This document shows positions 35,003 through 44,886 of a stretch of 56,969 nt of DNA, piece after piece. The notes below the pieces were generated by a model. The model had not been told where the DNA came from. It did no database searches and saw nothing but the letters and a program-made list of their open reading frames with translations. A program made the position numbers and the translations under genes. How positions within the stretch are numbered: position 1 is the first letter of the stretch; every line of letters begins with the position of its first letter. This DNA comes from an uncultured Prevotellaceae bacterium (GTDB lineage: Bacteria; Bacteroidota; Bacteroidia; Bacteroidales; Bacteroidaceae): contig CAMVIM010000024.1 in NCBI GenBank assembly GCA_947167515.1, positions 1 through 56,969 on the forward strand. Direction: 5' to 3'.

Positions 35003-35153
35003 TTTAGCTTTGGAACAAAAAGTGATTTAGCTTTGGAACAAAAAGTGATTTAGCGTTGGGACACAAATGTATTCCAACGCTAAACTGAATCGTGTCCCAA
35101 CGCTAAATTAAAATTTGTAATAAGGCTAAATTGATTCTTATGCTAAAGCTAAA
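35003..35153. repeat. Mirrored array of seven 23-bp repeat units
   Basis: Units begin with TTTAGC. Three lie on the plus strand at 35003, 35026 and 35049; four on the minus strand start at 35084, 35107, 35130 and 35153. The period is exactly 23 bp in both halves. Units 1 and 2 are identical. The core is TTTAGCnTTGGnACA, and the two outer minus units are degenerate after TTTAGC. The two halves face each other, and the central pair forms an 11-bp perfect inverted repeat (35049-35059 and 35074-35084). It is not a CRISPR: the variable part is only about 8 bases. Confidence 0.93.
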
Positions 35154-35269
35154 TGCTTTAACATCTGTGGAAGACACAACGCTGGGGCATACTCCTACAC
35201 CGCATGGAACCGATGAAGGGAGAAGACGACACACAAAAAGGATAATCGGCATTTTTTTGATGAATTTCT

Positions 35270-35299
35270 TTTGTCGTACGTAAATAATCCGTACATTTG
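35270..35299 (+). promoter_or_regulatory. Promoter of the MBL-fold lipoprotein gene
   Basis: TTTG at 35270-35273, 18-base spacer, TACATTTG at 35292-35299, 27 bases before the ATG. Confidence 0.75.
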
Positions 35300-35325
35300 T
35301 CAGCACAAACCAAATATGTTACAAC

Positions 35326-36072
35326 ATGAAGAAGACAATCGCATCAATCATGGTGATGCTGGGGCTGGGTTCCTCGGCATGCAGCCAGACACCTCGGCAG
35401 CCGGAGGTGGACACCTTCGAGACGGAGAGTGGGAAAATGGTGAAGTTTCACGCGCTGGTGCATTCGAGCATCCGCATCGAGTATGGGGACATGGAGCTGT
35501 ACATCGACCCTGTCACCAAGTTGGGCAATCGCACCATCGACTACACCAGCATGCCTCAGGCGAACTTTATTTTCGTCACGCACGAGCATGGCGACCACTA
35601 CGACAAGGAGGCTATCAAGCGGCTGACGAAGGTGGGCACTCGGTTCATCACCAACCAGCGATGTGCCGACATGCAGGGCTATGGGCTTGTGATGAAGAAT
35701 GGCGACAAGGAAGACCTCAACTCGGGCATCAAGGTGGAGGCCGTACCTGCCTACAACACGTCGGAAGGGCGCACCCAGTTCCATCCCAAAGGACGTGACA
35801 ACGGCTACATCCTCACGCTTGACGGCTTGCGCATCTACATCGCAGGTGACACGGAGGACATTCCAGAAATAGCTGGCATACAAGACATTGACATTGCTTT
35901 CCTGCCTTGTAACCAGCCATACACCATGACTCCAGAGCAGCTCATCAGGGCTGCCCGCATCGTCAAACCCAAAGTGCTCTTCCCTTATCACTACGGACAG
36001 ACGGATGTGAGCACCCTACCTGCCTCGCTGAAGGCAGACGGGATTGACGTGAGAATCAGACATTACGAATAG
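35326..36072 (+). CDS. MBL-fold metallo-hydrolase lipoprotein
   Basis: A 248-aa metallo-beta-lactamase-fold hydrolase of the UlaG/YtnP-like group. The signal peptide ends in the lipobox-like SSAC near residue 19. The metal motif THEHGDHYD is near residue 83, a GDTED motif near 168 and a YHYG histidine near 222. Substrate unknown; export to the envelope is inferred from the signal peptide. Monocistronic, with its own promoter; convergent with the MFS gene. Confidence 0.9.
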   Translation: MKKTIASIMVMLGLGSSACSQTPRQPEVDTFETESGKMVKFHALVHSSIRIEYGDMELYIDPVTKLGNRTIDYTSMPQANFIFVTHEHGDHYDKEAIKRLTKVGTRFITNQRCADMQGYGLVMKNGDKEDLNSGIKVEAVPAYNTSEGRTQFHPKGRDNGYILTLDGLRIYIAGDTEDIPEIAGIQDIDIAFLPCNQPYTMTPEQLIRAARIVKPKVLFPYHYGQTDVSTLPASLKADGIDVRIRHYE

Positions 36073-36074
36073 TT

Positions 36075-36138
36075 TTTTCTTCGGCGACTTGTCGCAACAA
36101 TTCACGTTCTTCGACGACTTGCCGCTACATTTCACGTT
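36075..36138. repeat. Tandem 30-bp palindrome-containing repeat
   Basis: Two imperfect 30-base units start at 36079 and 36109 (CTTCGGCGACTTGTCGCAAC and CTTCGACGACTTGCCGCTAC, each ending TTCACGTT). The GCGAC/GTCGC arms form a small hairpin. The second unit runs into the 3' end of the MFS gene. A close relative lies at 41475-41510. Confidence 0.85.
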
Positions 36139-37301
36139 TTCTTGATGCTGTAGGTGATGCCGAGGCTGAGGGCATAGAGGGCTGCCAGCACGATGAAGAG
36201 CACCACGTAGTCAAGGCCGAGGGTGTTGACCAAGAGGTTGGAGAGCTGGTTGCCGCTGAGTCCTGCCCAAGCCCAAGCGGAGAGGGCAAGTCCGTGGATG
36301 GTGCTAATTTTCTCCATGCCGAACTTGCTCTGCAACAAGGTGGGCAACGTAGAGAATCCGCCGCCATAACCTGCGTTGACGGTCATGAGCATCACCACCA
36401 CAGGTACCAGAGTGTAGGACACAGAGGCCAAAGCCATCACAATCAGCGAGCTGGCAAAGATAATCTTGTAGATGGTCTCCTTGCGTTGGGTGTAGTCGGA
36501 GGACATCGAATAGAAGAAACGGCCAGCCGTATTGAAGAAGGCTGTGGCCGAGGCGAGCAAGGCGATGAAAGCCGTGCCAACACCGATGTCAACTGCGATG
36601 CTCTTCTCGAAGGCGATGAGGGCAAGGCCGCAGGTGATGTTCAGATAGAACACAATCCAAATCTTGATATAGGTGGGATTCTGCAGCACCCGGTAGTATT
36701 CCTGAATCTTGAAAGGTGTCTTGGGTTCCTTCCAATGGAGGGGTTTCTTGATGAGCAGAGCCGCCAATCCGATGCACACCACGGAGATGGCGCAGATGAG
36801 GGCAAGGGTGGTTTTCACGCCATAAGCCACGTTGCACCATTCGATGAAGGGTGAGAAGAGCACCTTGGAGAGTCCGAAGCCAGAAATGGCGATGCCCGTC
36901 GCCAGTCCCTTGTGTTCGCTAAACCACAGCATGAGGGTCTTGACGGGTGACAGATAGCCGATGCCCAACCCCACCCCCATCAGACATCCATAGCCCAACA
37001 TGAGGAGGTTGACATCCTTGAAGTTGATGGCAAGGATGGACACCTGCAACCCTGCTCCGAAGAAGAGTCCGGAAGTGATGGTGGCCAAGGTGACATTCTT
37101 CTCCACAAAGCGTCCGCCAAATGCTGCCGACATGCCGAGGAAGAAGATGGCCAAGGAGAAGGCGAACTCGATAGACGAGACAGGGCACTCCATTAGAGAG
37201 GCGATGTCTGCCTTGAGCAAACTCCAGCAATAAACGCTGCCGATGCAGGAGTGGATGAGCAAGGCTGGAATGGCAGCACGAAACCATTTGTTGTTGAGCA
37301 T
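36132..37301 (-). CDS. MFS transporter, oxalate/formate-antiporter-like (OFA)
   Basis: A 389-aa, 12-segment major facilitator protein. The N-terminal CIGSVYCWSLLKADI and GMGIGYLSPVKTLMLWF-like central segment (VGLGIGYLSPVKTLMLWF, near residue 115) are features of the OFA family, which moves small organic acids. The real substrate cannot be read. ATG start. Its stop codon lies inside a dispersed repeat. Confidence 0.88.
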   Translation of the reverse strand: MLNNKWFRAAIPALLIHSCIGSVYCWSLLKADIASLMECPVSSIEFAFSLAIFFLGMSAAFGGRFVEKNVTLATITSGLFFGAGLQVSILAINFKDVNLLMLGYGCLMGVGLGIGYLSPVKTLMLWFSEHKGLATGIAISGFGLSKVLFSPFIEWCNVAYGVKTTLALICAISVVCIGLAALLIKKPLHWKEPKTPFKIQEYYRVLQNPTYIKIWIVFYLNITCGLALIAFEKSIAVDIGVGTAFIALLASATAFFNTAGRFFYSMSSDYTQRKETIYKIIFASSLIVMALASVSYTLVPVVVMLMTVNAGYGGGFSTLPTLLQSKFGMEKISTIHGLALSAWAWAGLSGNQLSNLLVNTLGLDYVVLFIVLAALYALSLGITYSIKKT

Positions 37302-37387
37302 AGAGAGGAGAGTTTTTTATAAAAAATGTTGGCACCGACCCCTTTCTCGAGGCCTGTGCCAACAAAAGGTGTCCATTTCGTGATTCC

Positions 37388-38563
37388 TTACCCAATCAGC
37401 GCGTCTGCCAGCACTTTCAGGTCTTCAATCGTCTTGGCTTTCACGGTGGATTCAACGGTGACAAGTGGCTCGATGATGGTGATGTTCTTCATCGCTTCCA
37501 TCTGCTCGCGCATCTTCTTGCCTGACGCTGGTGCCCAAGTACCGTTCTCGACGAATGCCACCTTGCGATTCTGATAGGTTTTGATGCGCAGATGATTGAT
37601 GAAGTCCTCCATGATAGGCATGATGCCACCATCGTAAGTAGGTGCACAGAGCACCATGCGGTCATAACGGAAAGCATCTTCGACGGCTTCGTGCAGGTCA
37701 TCACGGGCAATGTCGGAGGTAGATACCTTCACATTGCTCTTTTCTTTGATGATGTCTGCCAACTTCAAAGCAGCCTGTGCCGTGTTGCCATGCAGAGAAC
37801 AGTAAGCAATAAAAATTCCCTCATTCTCAGGCTCATACTTGCTCCATGTGTCGTAGAGGCCGATGTAGTAGCCAAGGTCTTCGGAAAGAACAGGACCATG
37901 TAACGGACAAATCTGCTGGATGTCGAGCGTGGCAGCCTTCTTCAAAAGATTCTGCACCATCGCACCATACTTACCCACGATGTTGAAGTAGTAGCGACGA
38001 GCCTCACATGCCCATCCTTCATCGTCCTCTTCCTCCTTGCAAAGCGCACCAAACTTGCCGAAACCGTCGGCAGAGAAGAGTATCTTGCTCTTCTGGTCGT
38101 AAGTGACCATCACCTCTGGCCAATGCACCATCGGAGCCATGAAAAACTGCAAGGTGTGCTGTCCCAACGAGAGGGTTTCACCCTCCTTCACCACCTGAAT
38201 ACGTGCTGAGAAATCCGTCTCGAAGAAACGCTTGAACATCGCCACAGCCTTCTGCGAGCACACAGCCGTCATGTTGGGATATTTCTCCATGATGAACTGC
38301 ACGCTGCCCCCATGATCGGGTTCCAAATGCTGCACAATCAGATAGTCAGGTGTCTTACCTCCGAGTGCTGCCTCCAGGTTTTTCTCCCATTCAGCAGTCT
38401 TCGTGGCATCTACCGTATCCATGATGGCGACTTTCTCATCGTCAATCAGATAGGAGTTGTAGGACACACCCAGCGGCACGTCGTACTGACCTTCGAAGAG
38501 GTCTATGTCAAGGTCATCCACACCGATGTACTTCACATCCGGTGCAATCATGTCGTATTTCAT
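37388..38563 (-). CDS. Flavodiiron protein (FprA family, NO or O2 reductase)
   Basis: A 391-aa soluble enzyme that reduces oxygen or nitric oxide in anaerobes. The N-terminal metallo-beta-lactamase domain carries the diiron ligands HLEPDHGG (HxExDH, near residue 82); a second His region is MVHWPEVM near 145. The C-terminal flavodoxin domain begins EGIFIAYCSLHGNTAQAALK near residue 250. The ATG at 38563 is preferred; an upstream ORF extension is unsupported. It stands alone between the MFS gene and pgi. Confidence 0.94.
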   Translation of the reverse strand: MKYDMIAPDVKYIGVDDLDIDLFEGQYDVPLGVSYNSYLIDDEKVAIMDTVDATKTAEWEKNLEAALGGKTPDYLIVQHLEPDHGGSVQFIMEKYPNMTAVCSQKAVAMFKRFFETDFSARIQVVKEGETLSLGQHTLQFFMAPMVHWPEVMVTYDQKSKILFSADGFGKFGALCKEEEDDEGWACEARRYYFNIVGKYGAMVQNLLKKAATLDIQQICPLHGPVLSEDLGYYIGLYDTWSKYEPENEGIFIAYCSLHGNTAQAALKLADIIKEKSNVKVSTSDIARDDLHEAVEDAFRYDRMVLCAPTYDGGIMPIMEDFINHLRIKTYQNRKVAFVENGTWAPASGKKMREQMEAMKNITIIEPLVTVESTVKAKTIEDLKVLADALIG

Positions 38564-38638
38564 CTTTCTATCAATAATATTATATATTAATGTGTAAATT
38601 GTGTTTCTGCTCCTTCGCCTCCTTCTGAGGCTTGGAAA

Positions 38639-38744
38639 AACAATAATTACCAATAATTGGCTACGCCGAGCTGAAGGTTGACAATAATTTTATCCAATAA
38701 TATTATTGGAACCAATTTTTGGTAATTATTGGCAATTATTGTTT
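38639..38744. repeat. AT-rich inverted repeat before the flavodiiron gene
   Basis: Arms near 38639-38660 and 38722-38744 share AACAATAATTxCCAATAATT in inverse orientation. It occupies much of the 230-base gap between pgi (stop 38794) and the flavodiiron gene, with a small palindrome ATAATATTAT at 38695-38704 inside. No promoter box was found in it. Confidence 0.7.
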
Positions 38745-38793
38745 GAAAACGATGCGGCTTGCCGCATTACATCACAATTCGCTTCGTGTCACC

Positions 38794-40128
38794 TTACTTC
38801 AAGCGCTCCTGAATGGCTTTGCTCTCTGCCTCATATCCAGGCTTGTTGAGGAGGGCGAACATGTTCTTCTTGTAGGCCTCCACACCTGGCTGATTGAACG
38901 GATTGACACCGAGGATGAGACCTGAGATGCCACAACCCTTCTCGAAGAAGTAGATGAGTTGACCAATGTTGTACTCGTCGAGTTTCTCAATGCTGATCTT
39001 GATGTTGGGCACACCACCGTCCACATGAGCGAGTTGAGTGCCGAGTTCTGCCATCTTGTTCACTTCGTCGATGCGCTTGCCTGCGAGGAAGTTCAAGCCA
39101 TCGAGGTTTTCTGCATCAGAAGGAACAGCGAGAGAGGTGTTAGGCTTCTCTACAGAAATGACGGTTTCGAAGATGGTACGTTCGCCATCCTGAATCCATT
39201 GGCCCATCGAGTGGAGGTCAGTCGTGAGGTCGACAGATGCAGGGAAGATGCCCTTGCCGTCCTTACCCTCGCTCTCACCGTAGAGTTGCTTCCACCATTC
39301 ACCGAGGTTATGGAGTTTTGGCTGATAGTTCGCCATGATTTCAATCTTCTTGCCACTCTGATAGATGGCGTTGCGAGTAGCGGCATAAACAGCAGCAGGG
39401 TTCTCAGCACAAGGCACATCAAGTGCACATTGCTTCTCCATATCCTGTGCACCCTTCACGAGTGCCGCGATGTCATATCCAGCCACAGCGATAGGCAGCA
39501 AGCCTACAGGAGTCAGCACAGAGAAACGACCACCCACGTTGTCGGGGATGATGAAGGACTTGTAACCCTCCTTATCTGCAGTCGTGCGGGCAGCACCCTT
39601 CTTGGCATCCGTAATCGCCACAATCACCTTCTTTGCCTCGTCCTTGCCACGCTGGTCTTCACACATCTTCTTGAGGAGACGGAACGTGATGGCTGTCTCC
39701 GTTGTGGTGCCTGACTTCGAAATGTTGATGACACCAAACTTCACACCCTTCAGGTAGTCAATCAGCTCCGAGAGGTAGTCCTCGCCGATGTTGTTGCCTG
39801 CAAACAGGATGCGTGGAGTCTTCGAAGGCTTCAGCCATCCGAACGTGTTGCTCAGGGCATCAATCACCATGCGGGCACCCAGATAGGAGCCGCCAATACC
39901 AGCCACCACCACAGCTTCACAATTCTCCTGCAGCACCTTGGCCGTGGCATTCAACTCAGCAATAAACTCGGGGGTGATGGAACTTGGGAGGTGCATCCAT
40001 CCCAAGAAATCGTTACCAGCACAAGTGCCCTCTTCCAGAGCCTTCTGTGCAGCCTTCACCTGAGGCTCCAAAGCCTCAATCGCTCCTGCCTTCACAAACG
40101 AGGCAGCCTTCGTAATGTCAATTTTCAT
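38794..40128 (-). CDS. pgi: Glucose-6-phosphate isomerase
   Basis: Interconverts glucose-6-phosphate and fructose-6-phosphate. The 444-aa length is the short bacterial form. SIS domain features are visible: [16 protein letters not shown] near residue 78, [12 protein letters not shown] near 135 and the [14 protein letters not shown] signature near 200. ATG start. Last gene of lysS-gpsA-pgi; the 142-base gap to gpsA contains a C/G-rich inverted repeat. Confidence 0.97.
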   Translation of the reverse strand: MKIDITKAASFVKAGAIEALEPQVKAAQKALEEGTCAGNDFLGWMHLPSSITPEFIAELNATAKVLQENCEAVVVAGIGGSYLGARMVIDALSNTFGWLKPSKTPRILFAGNNIGEDYLSELIDYLKGVKFGVINISKSGTTTETAITFRLLKKMCEDQRGKDEAKKVIVAITDAKKGAARTTADKEGYKSFIIPDNVGGRFSVLTPVGLLPIAVAGYDIAALVKGAQDMEKQCALDVPCAENPAAVYAATRNAIYQSGKKIEIMANYQPKLHNLGEWWKQLYGESEGKDGKGIFPASVDLTTDLHSMGQWIQDGERTIFETVISVEKPNTSLAVPSDAENLDGLNFLAGKRIDEVNKMAELGTQLAHVDGGVPNIKISIEKLDEYNIGQLIYFFEKGCGISGLILGVNPFNQPGVEAYKKNMFALLNKPGYEAESKAIQERLK

Positions 40129-40136
40129 AGTTAGAG

Positions 40137-40266
40137 CCCCCCGTCCCCCGAAGGGGGCGTGCCATTCGGTTGGGGGTAAAATGGCTTTATGGTTATTATT
40201 ATTTTTTGAAAATTCGATTGTTATTTTTACGCACCGCGTCAGTCCTCCCCCTTTGGGGGTTGGGGG
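40137..40266. repeat. C/G-rich inverted repeat between gpsA and pgi
   Basis: The two ends of the gap hold inverted GC blocks: CCCCCCGTCCCCCGAAGGGG near 40137-40158 and CTCCCCCTTTGGGGGTTGGG near 40247-40267, separated by an AT-rich middle. Each block is itself a short hairpin. The family looks related to the sequence inserted in the GH43 gene at 54499-54552. Confidence 0.75.
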
Positions 40267-40270
40267 GTTC

Positions 40271-41272
40271 CTATCTCAGCGAGTCACTCAATATCTTAAT
40301 CTCCACGCTGGGAGAAATCTTCTCGTAGAGGATGTTGTACACCGCATCCAGGATGGGCATGTTCACGTGATAGCGCTTGTTGAGGATTTTCATACAGTTG
40401 GTGCCGTAGTAACCCTCGGCAATCATTTCCATTTCCAGTTGCGCGGTCTTGACAGAATATCCCTGTCCAATCATCGTACCGAACACACGGTTGCGGGAGA
40501 AGTTCGAGTACATCGTCACGAGCAGGTCGCCCAGATAGGCAGAATCACTCACGTGGCGGTCTTCGGGTTGAACGGCACGGAGGAAACGCTTCATCTCCTG
40601 CAGGGCATTCGACACCAGCACCGCCTGGAAGTTGTCACCCAGCTTCAAGCCGTGACAGATGCCCGCCGCGATAGCATAGACGTTCTTCAGCACCGACGAA
40701 TACTCAATTCCCTCAATATCGGGCGACACGTTGGTCTTCACATACTTATTGGCCAGCAAGTCGGCCACCACCTGCGCATTCTCCAAATCACGGCATCCTA
40801 CGGTCAAATAGCACAAACGGTCGAGTGCCACTTCCTCAGCATGACTGGGGCCACCGATGCACGCCACCTGTTCCTCAGGCACGTTGTACTGCCGCTGGAA
40901 GTATCGGCTCACGGTGAGGCTTTCCTCGGGCACGATACCCTTGATGGCCGTCACCACCATCTTCTCCCTCATGTTCGTCTTCAGCTTCTTCAGGTGGTTC
41001 TTGATGTAGGGCGACGGAATGACGAAGATGAGCGTGTCGTTGTTCTTCACCACCTCGTTCAGGTCGCTGGAGAAGGTGATTCTGTCCACATCGAAATGCA
41101 CACCCGTCAGGTAGGCAGGGTTGTGGTGCATGCGCTTAAAGTCCTCGATGCGGTCATCCCTGCGCATATACCACGTTATTTTTTCTTCATGGTGCATGAC
41201 AATCTTGGCAATAGCCGTTGCCCAGCTACCACCTCCCAAAACTGCCACTCTGCCACAAGATTGAAACTGCAT
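40271..41272 (-). CDS. gpsA: Glycerol-3-phosphate dehydrogenase [NAD(P)+]
   Basis: Makes sn-glycerol-3-phosphate for phospholipid synthesis. The N-terminal Rossmann motif is [14 protein letters not shown] near residue 9. The family signature [11 protein letters not shown] is near 105, GPSHAEEVA near 140, and the [13 protein letters not shown] segment near 195 contains the catalytic lysine. Length 333 aa, ATG start. It is between lysS and pgi. Confidence 0.97.
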   Translation of the reverse strand: MQFQSCGRVAVLGGGSWATAIAKIVMHHEEKITWYMRRDDRIEDFKRMHHNPAYLTGVHFDVDRITFSSDLNEVVKNNDTLIFVIPSPYIKNHLKKLKTNMREKMVVTAIKGIVPEESLTVSRYFQRQYNVPEEQVACIGGPSHAEEVALDRLCYLTVGCRDLENAQVVADLLANKYVKTNVSPDIEGIEYSSVLKNVYAIAAGICHGLKLGDNFQAVLVSNALQEMKRFLRAVQPEDRHVSDSAYLGDLLVTMYSNFSRNRVFGTMIGQGYSVKTAQLEMEMIAEGYYGTNCMKILNKRYHVNMPILDAVYNILYEKISPSVEIKILSDSLR

Positions 41273-41313
41273 ATTACACTAATTTGAGTCAGATATTTGG
41301 TTACCGTAAGCCG

Positions 41314-41487
41314 CCGAAGAAAAAACAGGTAAAAACAAGTAAAAAATAAAGAAAAAACATATTGCTGCGCAATAATTGAACGAATTAGAACGAATTATTA
41401 TTGATTGGAATAAATTTGTTTAATTTGCCCGAAGGGCGATGTTTATTTTTATCTATTTTTACTTGTTTTTTATTATTTTTTCTTCGG
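41314..41487. repeat. Long imperfect inverted repeat between lysS and gpsA
   Basis: The ends are exact 12-bp inverted copies (41314-41325 and 41476-41487, CCGAAGAAAAAA). A second 11-bp pair lies inside (41335-41345 and 41456-41466), and a GCCCGAAGGGC hairpin near 41427-41437. The rest is AT-rich. The right end is a copy of the dispersed repeat also found at 36075-36138. Confidence 0.8.
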
Positions 41488-41502
41488 TGACCCGTCGCAA
41501 TT

Positions 41503-43263
41503 CTATTCACTTTTCACTTTCGCGATAATCTCGTTCAGTTGGTCAACTGACGGTTTCTGAATGTCCAACTTGTACTTCTTCAGCACCTCGCCAATCTGCT
41601 GTTGAATCTTCTGGGCGTTGCCACCTTCGAGGTCGCTCACGAGGTTGTAACCCACCTTGTAGAGCACAGGCACGATGTCCTCGCTGAATCCGAGTGCCAC
41701 AAACTTGTCCACGCCGTCACGAGGTGCCTTCTTCTCAGGCTTCATGGTGGGGAACAAGAGCACTTCCTGAATGGTGGGTTGACCGGTCATGAGGATGGCC
41801 AGACGGTCGATGCCGATGCCGATGCCCGATGTGGGAGGCATGCCATATTGCAGGGCGCGCAGGAAGTCGTGGTCAATCACCATCGCCTCGTCGTCACCCT
41901 TGTCGGCCAGCTTCATCTGCTCCACGAAACGCTCCTCCTGATCAATCGGGTCGTTCAGCTCAGAGTAAGCGTTGGCCAACTCCTTGCCGTTCACCATCAG
42001 CTCGAAACGCTCGGTGAGACCTGCCTTCGAACGGTGCATCTTGGTCAGCGGCGACATCTCCACAGGATAGTCGGTGATGAAGGTCGGCTGGATGAACGAG
42101 CCCTCGCAGAACTCGCCAAACAACTCGTCAATCAGCTTACCTTTACCCATCGTCTCGTCCACTTCCATCCCTTTCTGCAGGCAGAATGCACGGATTTCCT
42201 CCTCTGACTTGCCTTCGCAGTCAAAGCCTGTCTTCTCCTTGATGGCATCCAAAATGGGCAGACGACGATAAGGCGCCTTGAAGCTCACCACCTGGTCGCC
42301 AATCTTCACATCAGTTGTGCCGTTCACAGCCACACAAATCCGCTCCAGCAACTGCTCCGTGAACGACATCATCCAGTTATAGTCCTTATACGACACATAC
42401 AGCTCCATGCACGTGAACTCAGGGTTGTGGCTTCTGTCCATACCCTCGTTGCGGAAGTTTCTGCCAATCTCATACACACCCTCGAAACCACCCACGATGA
42501 GGCGCTTCAAGTACAGCTCCGTAGCGATGCGCAGATACAAATCCACGTTCAGGGCATTATGGTGCGTGATGAACGGACGAGCCGATGCACCACCTGCAAT
42601 CTGCTGAAGAATAGGCGTCTCCACCTCCGTAAAACCTGCCTCGTCAAACACCTGGCGCATCGTGCGGAGAATCGTGGCACGCTTCAGAAACGTGTCCTTC
42701 ACGCCGTTGTTCACAATCAAGTCCACATACCTCTGACGGTAACGGAGTTCCGGGTCTTCAAACGCATCAAACACCTGTCCGTCCTTCTCCTTCACCACAG
42801 GCAGCGGCTTCAAGCTCTTGGCCAACACCGTCAACTCCTTGGCATGCACGCTGATTTCGCCCGTCTGAGTGCGGAACACAAAGCCCTTCACACCAATAAA
42901 GTCGCCCAGATCGAGCAACTTCTTGAACACCACGTTATACAAATCCTTGTTCTCCTCAGGGCAGATGTCATCCCTGGTCACATACACCTGAATCCTGCCC
43001 TTCGAATCCTGCAACTCCACAAAACTTGCCTTGCCCATCACACGACGGCTCATCATGCGCCCGGCGATGCACACCTCACGAAGCGGTTCCGTGGGCTTAC
43101 CCTCCTCGTCCACCTCGGGGTCTTTGAAGTTTGTTATGATTTCCGTTGAAAAAGCGTCAGTTGGATACTCAGCGGCAGGATACGGATTGATGCCCATCTC
43201 CTTCAATGCCTGGAGATTCGCCCTACGGTTCATCTCCTGTTCCGAAAGTTCAAGTACGTTCAT
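41503..43263 (-). CDS. lysS: Lysyl-tRNA synthetase, class II, with C-terminal extension
   Basis: Charges tRNA-Lys. The N-terminal OB-fold anticodon domain is at about 55-170 and the class II core follows: motif 2 ([20 protein letters not shown] near 265) and motif 3 ([15 protein letters not shown] near 482). At 586 aa it is about 80 residues longer than the enterobacterial enzyme; the extra C-terminus (from about 505) looks like a helix-rich, helix-hairpin-helix-type domain common in Bacteroidota LysS. The final codons fall in the reiterated GTGAAAA words. Confidence 0.97.
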   Translation of the reverse strand: MNVLELSEQEMNRRANLQALKEMGINPYPAAEYPTDAFSTEIITNFKDPEVDEEGKPTEPLREVCIAGRMMSRRVMGKASFVELQDSKGRIQVYVTRDDICPEENKDLYNVVFKKLLDLGDFIGVKGFVFRTQTGEISVHAKELTVLAKSLKPLPVVKEKDGQVFDAFEDPELRYRQRYVDLIVNNGVKDTFLKRATILRTMRQVFDEAGFTEVETPILQQIAGGASARPFITHHNALNVDLYLRIATELYLKRLIVGGFEGVYEIGRNFRNEGMDRSHNPEFTCMELYVSYKDYNWMMSFTEQLLERICVAVNGTTDVKIGDQVVSFKAPYRRLPILDAIKEKTGFDCEGKSEEEIRAFCLQKGMEVDETMGKGKLIDELFGEFCEGSFIQPTFITDYPVEMSPLTKMHRSKAGLTERFELMVNGKELANAYSELNDPIDQEERFVEQMKLADKGDDEAMVIDHDFLRALQYGMPPTSGIGIGIDRLAILMTGQPTIQEVLLFPTMKPEKKAPRDGVDKFVALGFSEDIVPVLYKVGYNLVSDLEGGNAQKIQQQIGEVLKKYKLDIQKPSVDQLNEIIAKVKSE

Positions 43264-43314
43264 GTTTTTTCTCTACTATATAATAATAAGTGCTGTATAT
43301 AACATACCACGATG

Positions 43315-43346
43315 CAAAGGTACGGATAAGTGAGAGAAAAAACAAA
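43315..43346 (-). promoter_or_regulatory. Promoter of lysS-gpsA-pgi
   Basis: Minus-strand TACCTTTG at 43315-43322 and TTTG at 43343-43346, spacer 20. The -33 box is 4 bases from the -33 box of the divergent rmuC promoter. Confidence 0.88.
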
Positions 43347-43350
43347 TTTA

Positions 43351-43383
43351 TTTGAGATTTTCCGAACGAAATCCGTATCTTTG
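43351..43383 (+). promoter_or_regulatory. Promoter of rmuC
   Basis: TTTG at 43351-43354, 21-base spacer, TATCTTTG at 43376-43383, 28 bases before the ATG at 43412. Confidence 0.87.
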
Positions 43384-43411
43384 CAGCGTTTTTTAGAAAT
43401 AATTGTATTGT

Positions 43412-44827
43412 ATGATGGAAATGGTTTATTTGGCAATCGGAGTGGCTGTAGGTGCCTTCGCGGGCTGGCTAATGGCTAACAGCAAGCGGAAGGATGCGGA
43501 TGCTGGTCTTCTGCTGGCGAAGCAGCAACTGGAGCAGGAGAGGAAGATGAGGCAGCAGGCGGAAGTGGCGGCGGAACATTTGAAGAAGGAGCTGGAAAGT
43601 GTGCAGAACCTGTTGCAAGAGGCGCGATTAGGACAGGAACGGGTCACCACGCAGTTGAAAGCTGAACAGGAGCGGTCAGCAAGTGAGGCAAGGATGAAGG
43701 AGGAACGATTTGCCGAACAGCAACGGACGTTGAGGGAGCAGTTTGCGGAACAGTTGAAGACGGTGCAGGAACAGTTTCAGAATCTGGCCACAAAGGTGCT
43801 GGATCAGCAGGCTGATAAGTTGAAGATGCAGAATGCTGAGTCGATGCAGGCGCTGACGAACCCGCTGCGGCAACATATTGAAGAATTGCAGAAGGCTATC
43901 CATAACACGAACGCGGAAACGGCGAAACATACGGCCTCGCTGTCGGAGCAACTGAGGTCGATGGCTGAACAGACCACGAAGATTAACGAGACTGCCACTC
44001 ATTTGACGAATGTAATGAAGGGCGGCAACAAGATTCAAGGCAACTGGGGTGAGATTACGCTGAAGAACTTGCTGGAAAGTCAGGGGTTGGTGTTGGGACG
44101 TGACTTCGACTTGCAGAACACACTGACGGACGAGTACGGGAACCCTGTGCTGAACGAGGACAGCGGAGCGAAGATGGTGCCCGATGCGATTCTGCACTAC
44201 CCGAACAATGAGGACGTGATTATCGATGCGAAGATGTCGATTGATGCTTACGCAAAGTATGTGGAGACGGATGACGAAGGGCAGCGGAAGGTGCTGGCCA
44301 AGGAGGTGGTGAGGAGCGTGAGGGAGCAGTTCAAGAAGCTTTCTGCCAAGGAGTACAGCCGCTATGTGAAGGCTCCACGCACGACGGTGGATTTTGTCAT
44401 CATGTACATCCCCTACGAGGGTGCGCTGCAACTGGCTTTGGCAACGGAGCCTGGGTTATGGAACGAGGCGTTCGGCAAGAAAATCTTCATCACGGGGCAG
44501 CAGAACCTGATGGCGATTCTGACCATGATTCATGCGGCTTGGCGGCAGTATTTGCAGAACGAGAACGAGAAACAGGTATTTGTGATGGCAGAGGAACTAC
44601 TGAAGCGTGTGGGTGCATTCATTAAGGAGTTTGACACTCTGAAAGAGCACCTGCGTCGTGCCAACGATGATTGTGCCGAGCTGGAGGCTAAGTACAACGG
44701 CCGCATGGGCATCGTGCAGAAGGCTAACCAACTGAAGAAGTTGGGTGTGAAAGAGAATGTGAAATATCCGATTCCGGAAGAGGAGGAGAAAGAGTTAGGA
44801 GTTGAGGAGTTAGGAATTAAGAGCTAA
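43412..44827 (+). CDS. rmuC: DNA recombination protein RmuC
   Basis: A 471-aa protein of the RmuC family, which limits DNA inversions and has a nuclease-like fold. It has an N-terminal membrane segment (about 5-22), a long coiled coil (about 30-190), and a PD-(D/E)XK-like C-terminal domain: NWGEITLKNLLESQGL near 210 and VIIDAKMSIDAYAKY near 270. The ATG at 43412 is preferred to a TTG at 43403. The stop is in the TTAGGAATTAAGAG word array before the MscS gene. Confidence 0.95.
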   Translation: MMEMVYLAIGVAVGAFAGWLMANSKRKDADAGLLLAKQQLEQERKMRQQAEVAAEHLKKELESVQNLLQEARLGQERVTTQLKAEQERSASEARMKEERFAEQQRTLREQFAEQLKTVQEQFQNLATKVLDQQADKLKMQNAESMQALTNPLRQHIEELQKAIHNTNAETAKHTASLSEQLRSMAEQTTKINETATHLTNVMKGGNKIQGNWGEITLKNLLESQGLVLGRDFDLQNTLTDEYGNPVLNEDSGAKMVPDAILHYPNNEDVIIDAKMSIDAYAKYVETDDEGQRKVLAKEVVRSVREQFKKLSAKEYSRYVKAPRTTVDFVIMYIPYEGALQLALATEPGLWNEAFGKKIFITGQQNLMAILTMIHAAWRQYLQNENEKQVFVMAEELLKRVGAFIKEFDTLKEHLRRANDDCAELEAKYNGRMGIVQKANQLKKLGVKENVKYPIPEEEEKELGVEELGIKS

Positions 44828-44886
44828 AAGTTAGGAATTAAGAGCTGAGAGTTAAGCTCATAACCGCAAAATGATGAATTAAATAT

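Larger units (their letters stand above)
34627..35325. other. 699-base gene-free region with promoter and repeat array
   Basis: No supported gene. It contains a minus-strand -7 box for the 410-aa gene (34697-34704), about 300 bases of AT-rich sequence with nothing recognisable, the mirrored 23-bp array (35003-35153), and the promoter of the MBL-fold lipoprotein (35270-35299). The long plus-strand reading frame across 34285-34998 has no family-like features. Confidence 0.7.

Noticed and set aside
35003-35153. CRISPR array
   Set aside because: Units are 23 bp in total with about 8 variable bases, invert in the middle, and no cas gene is present.
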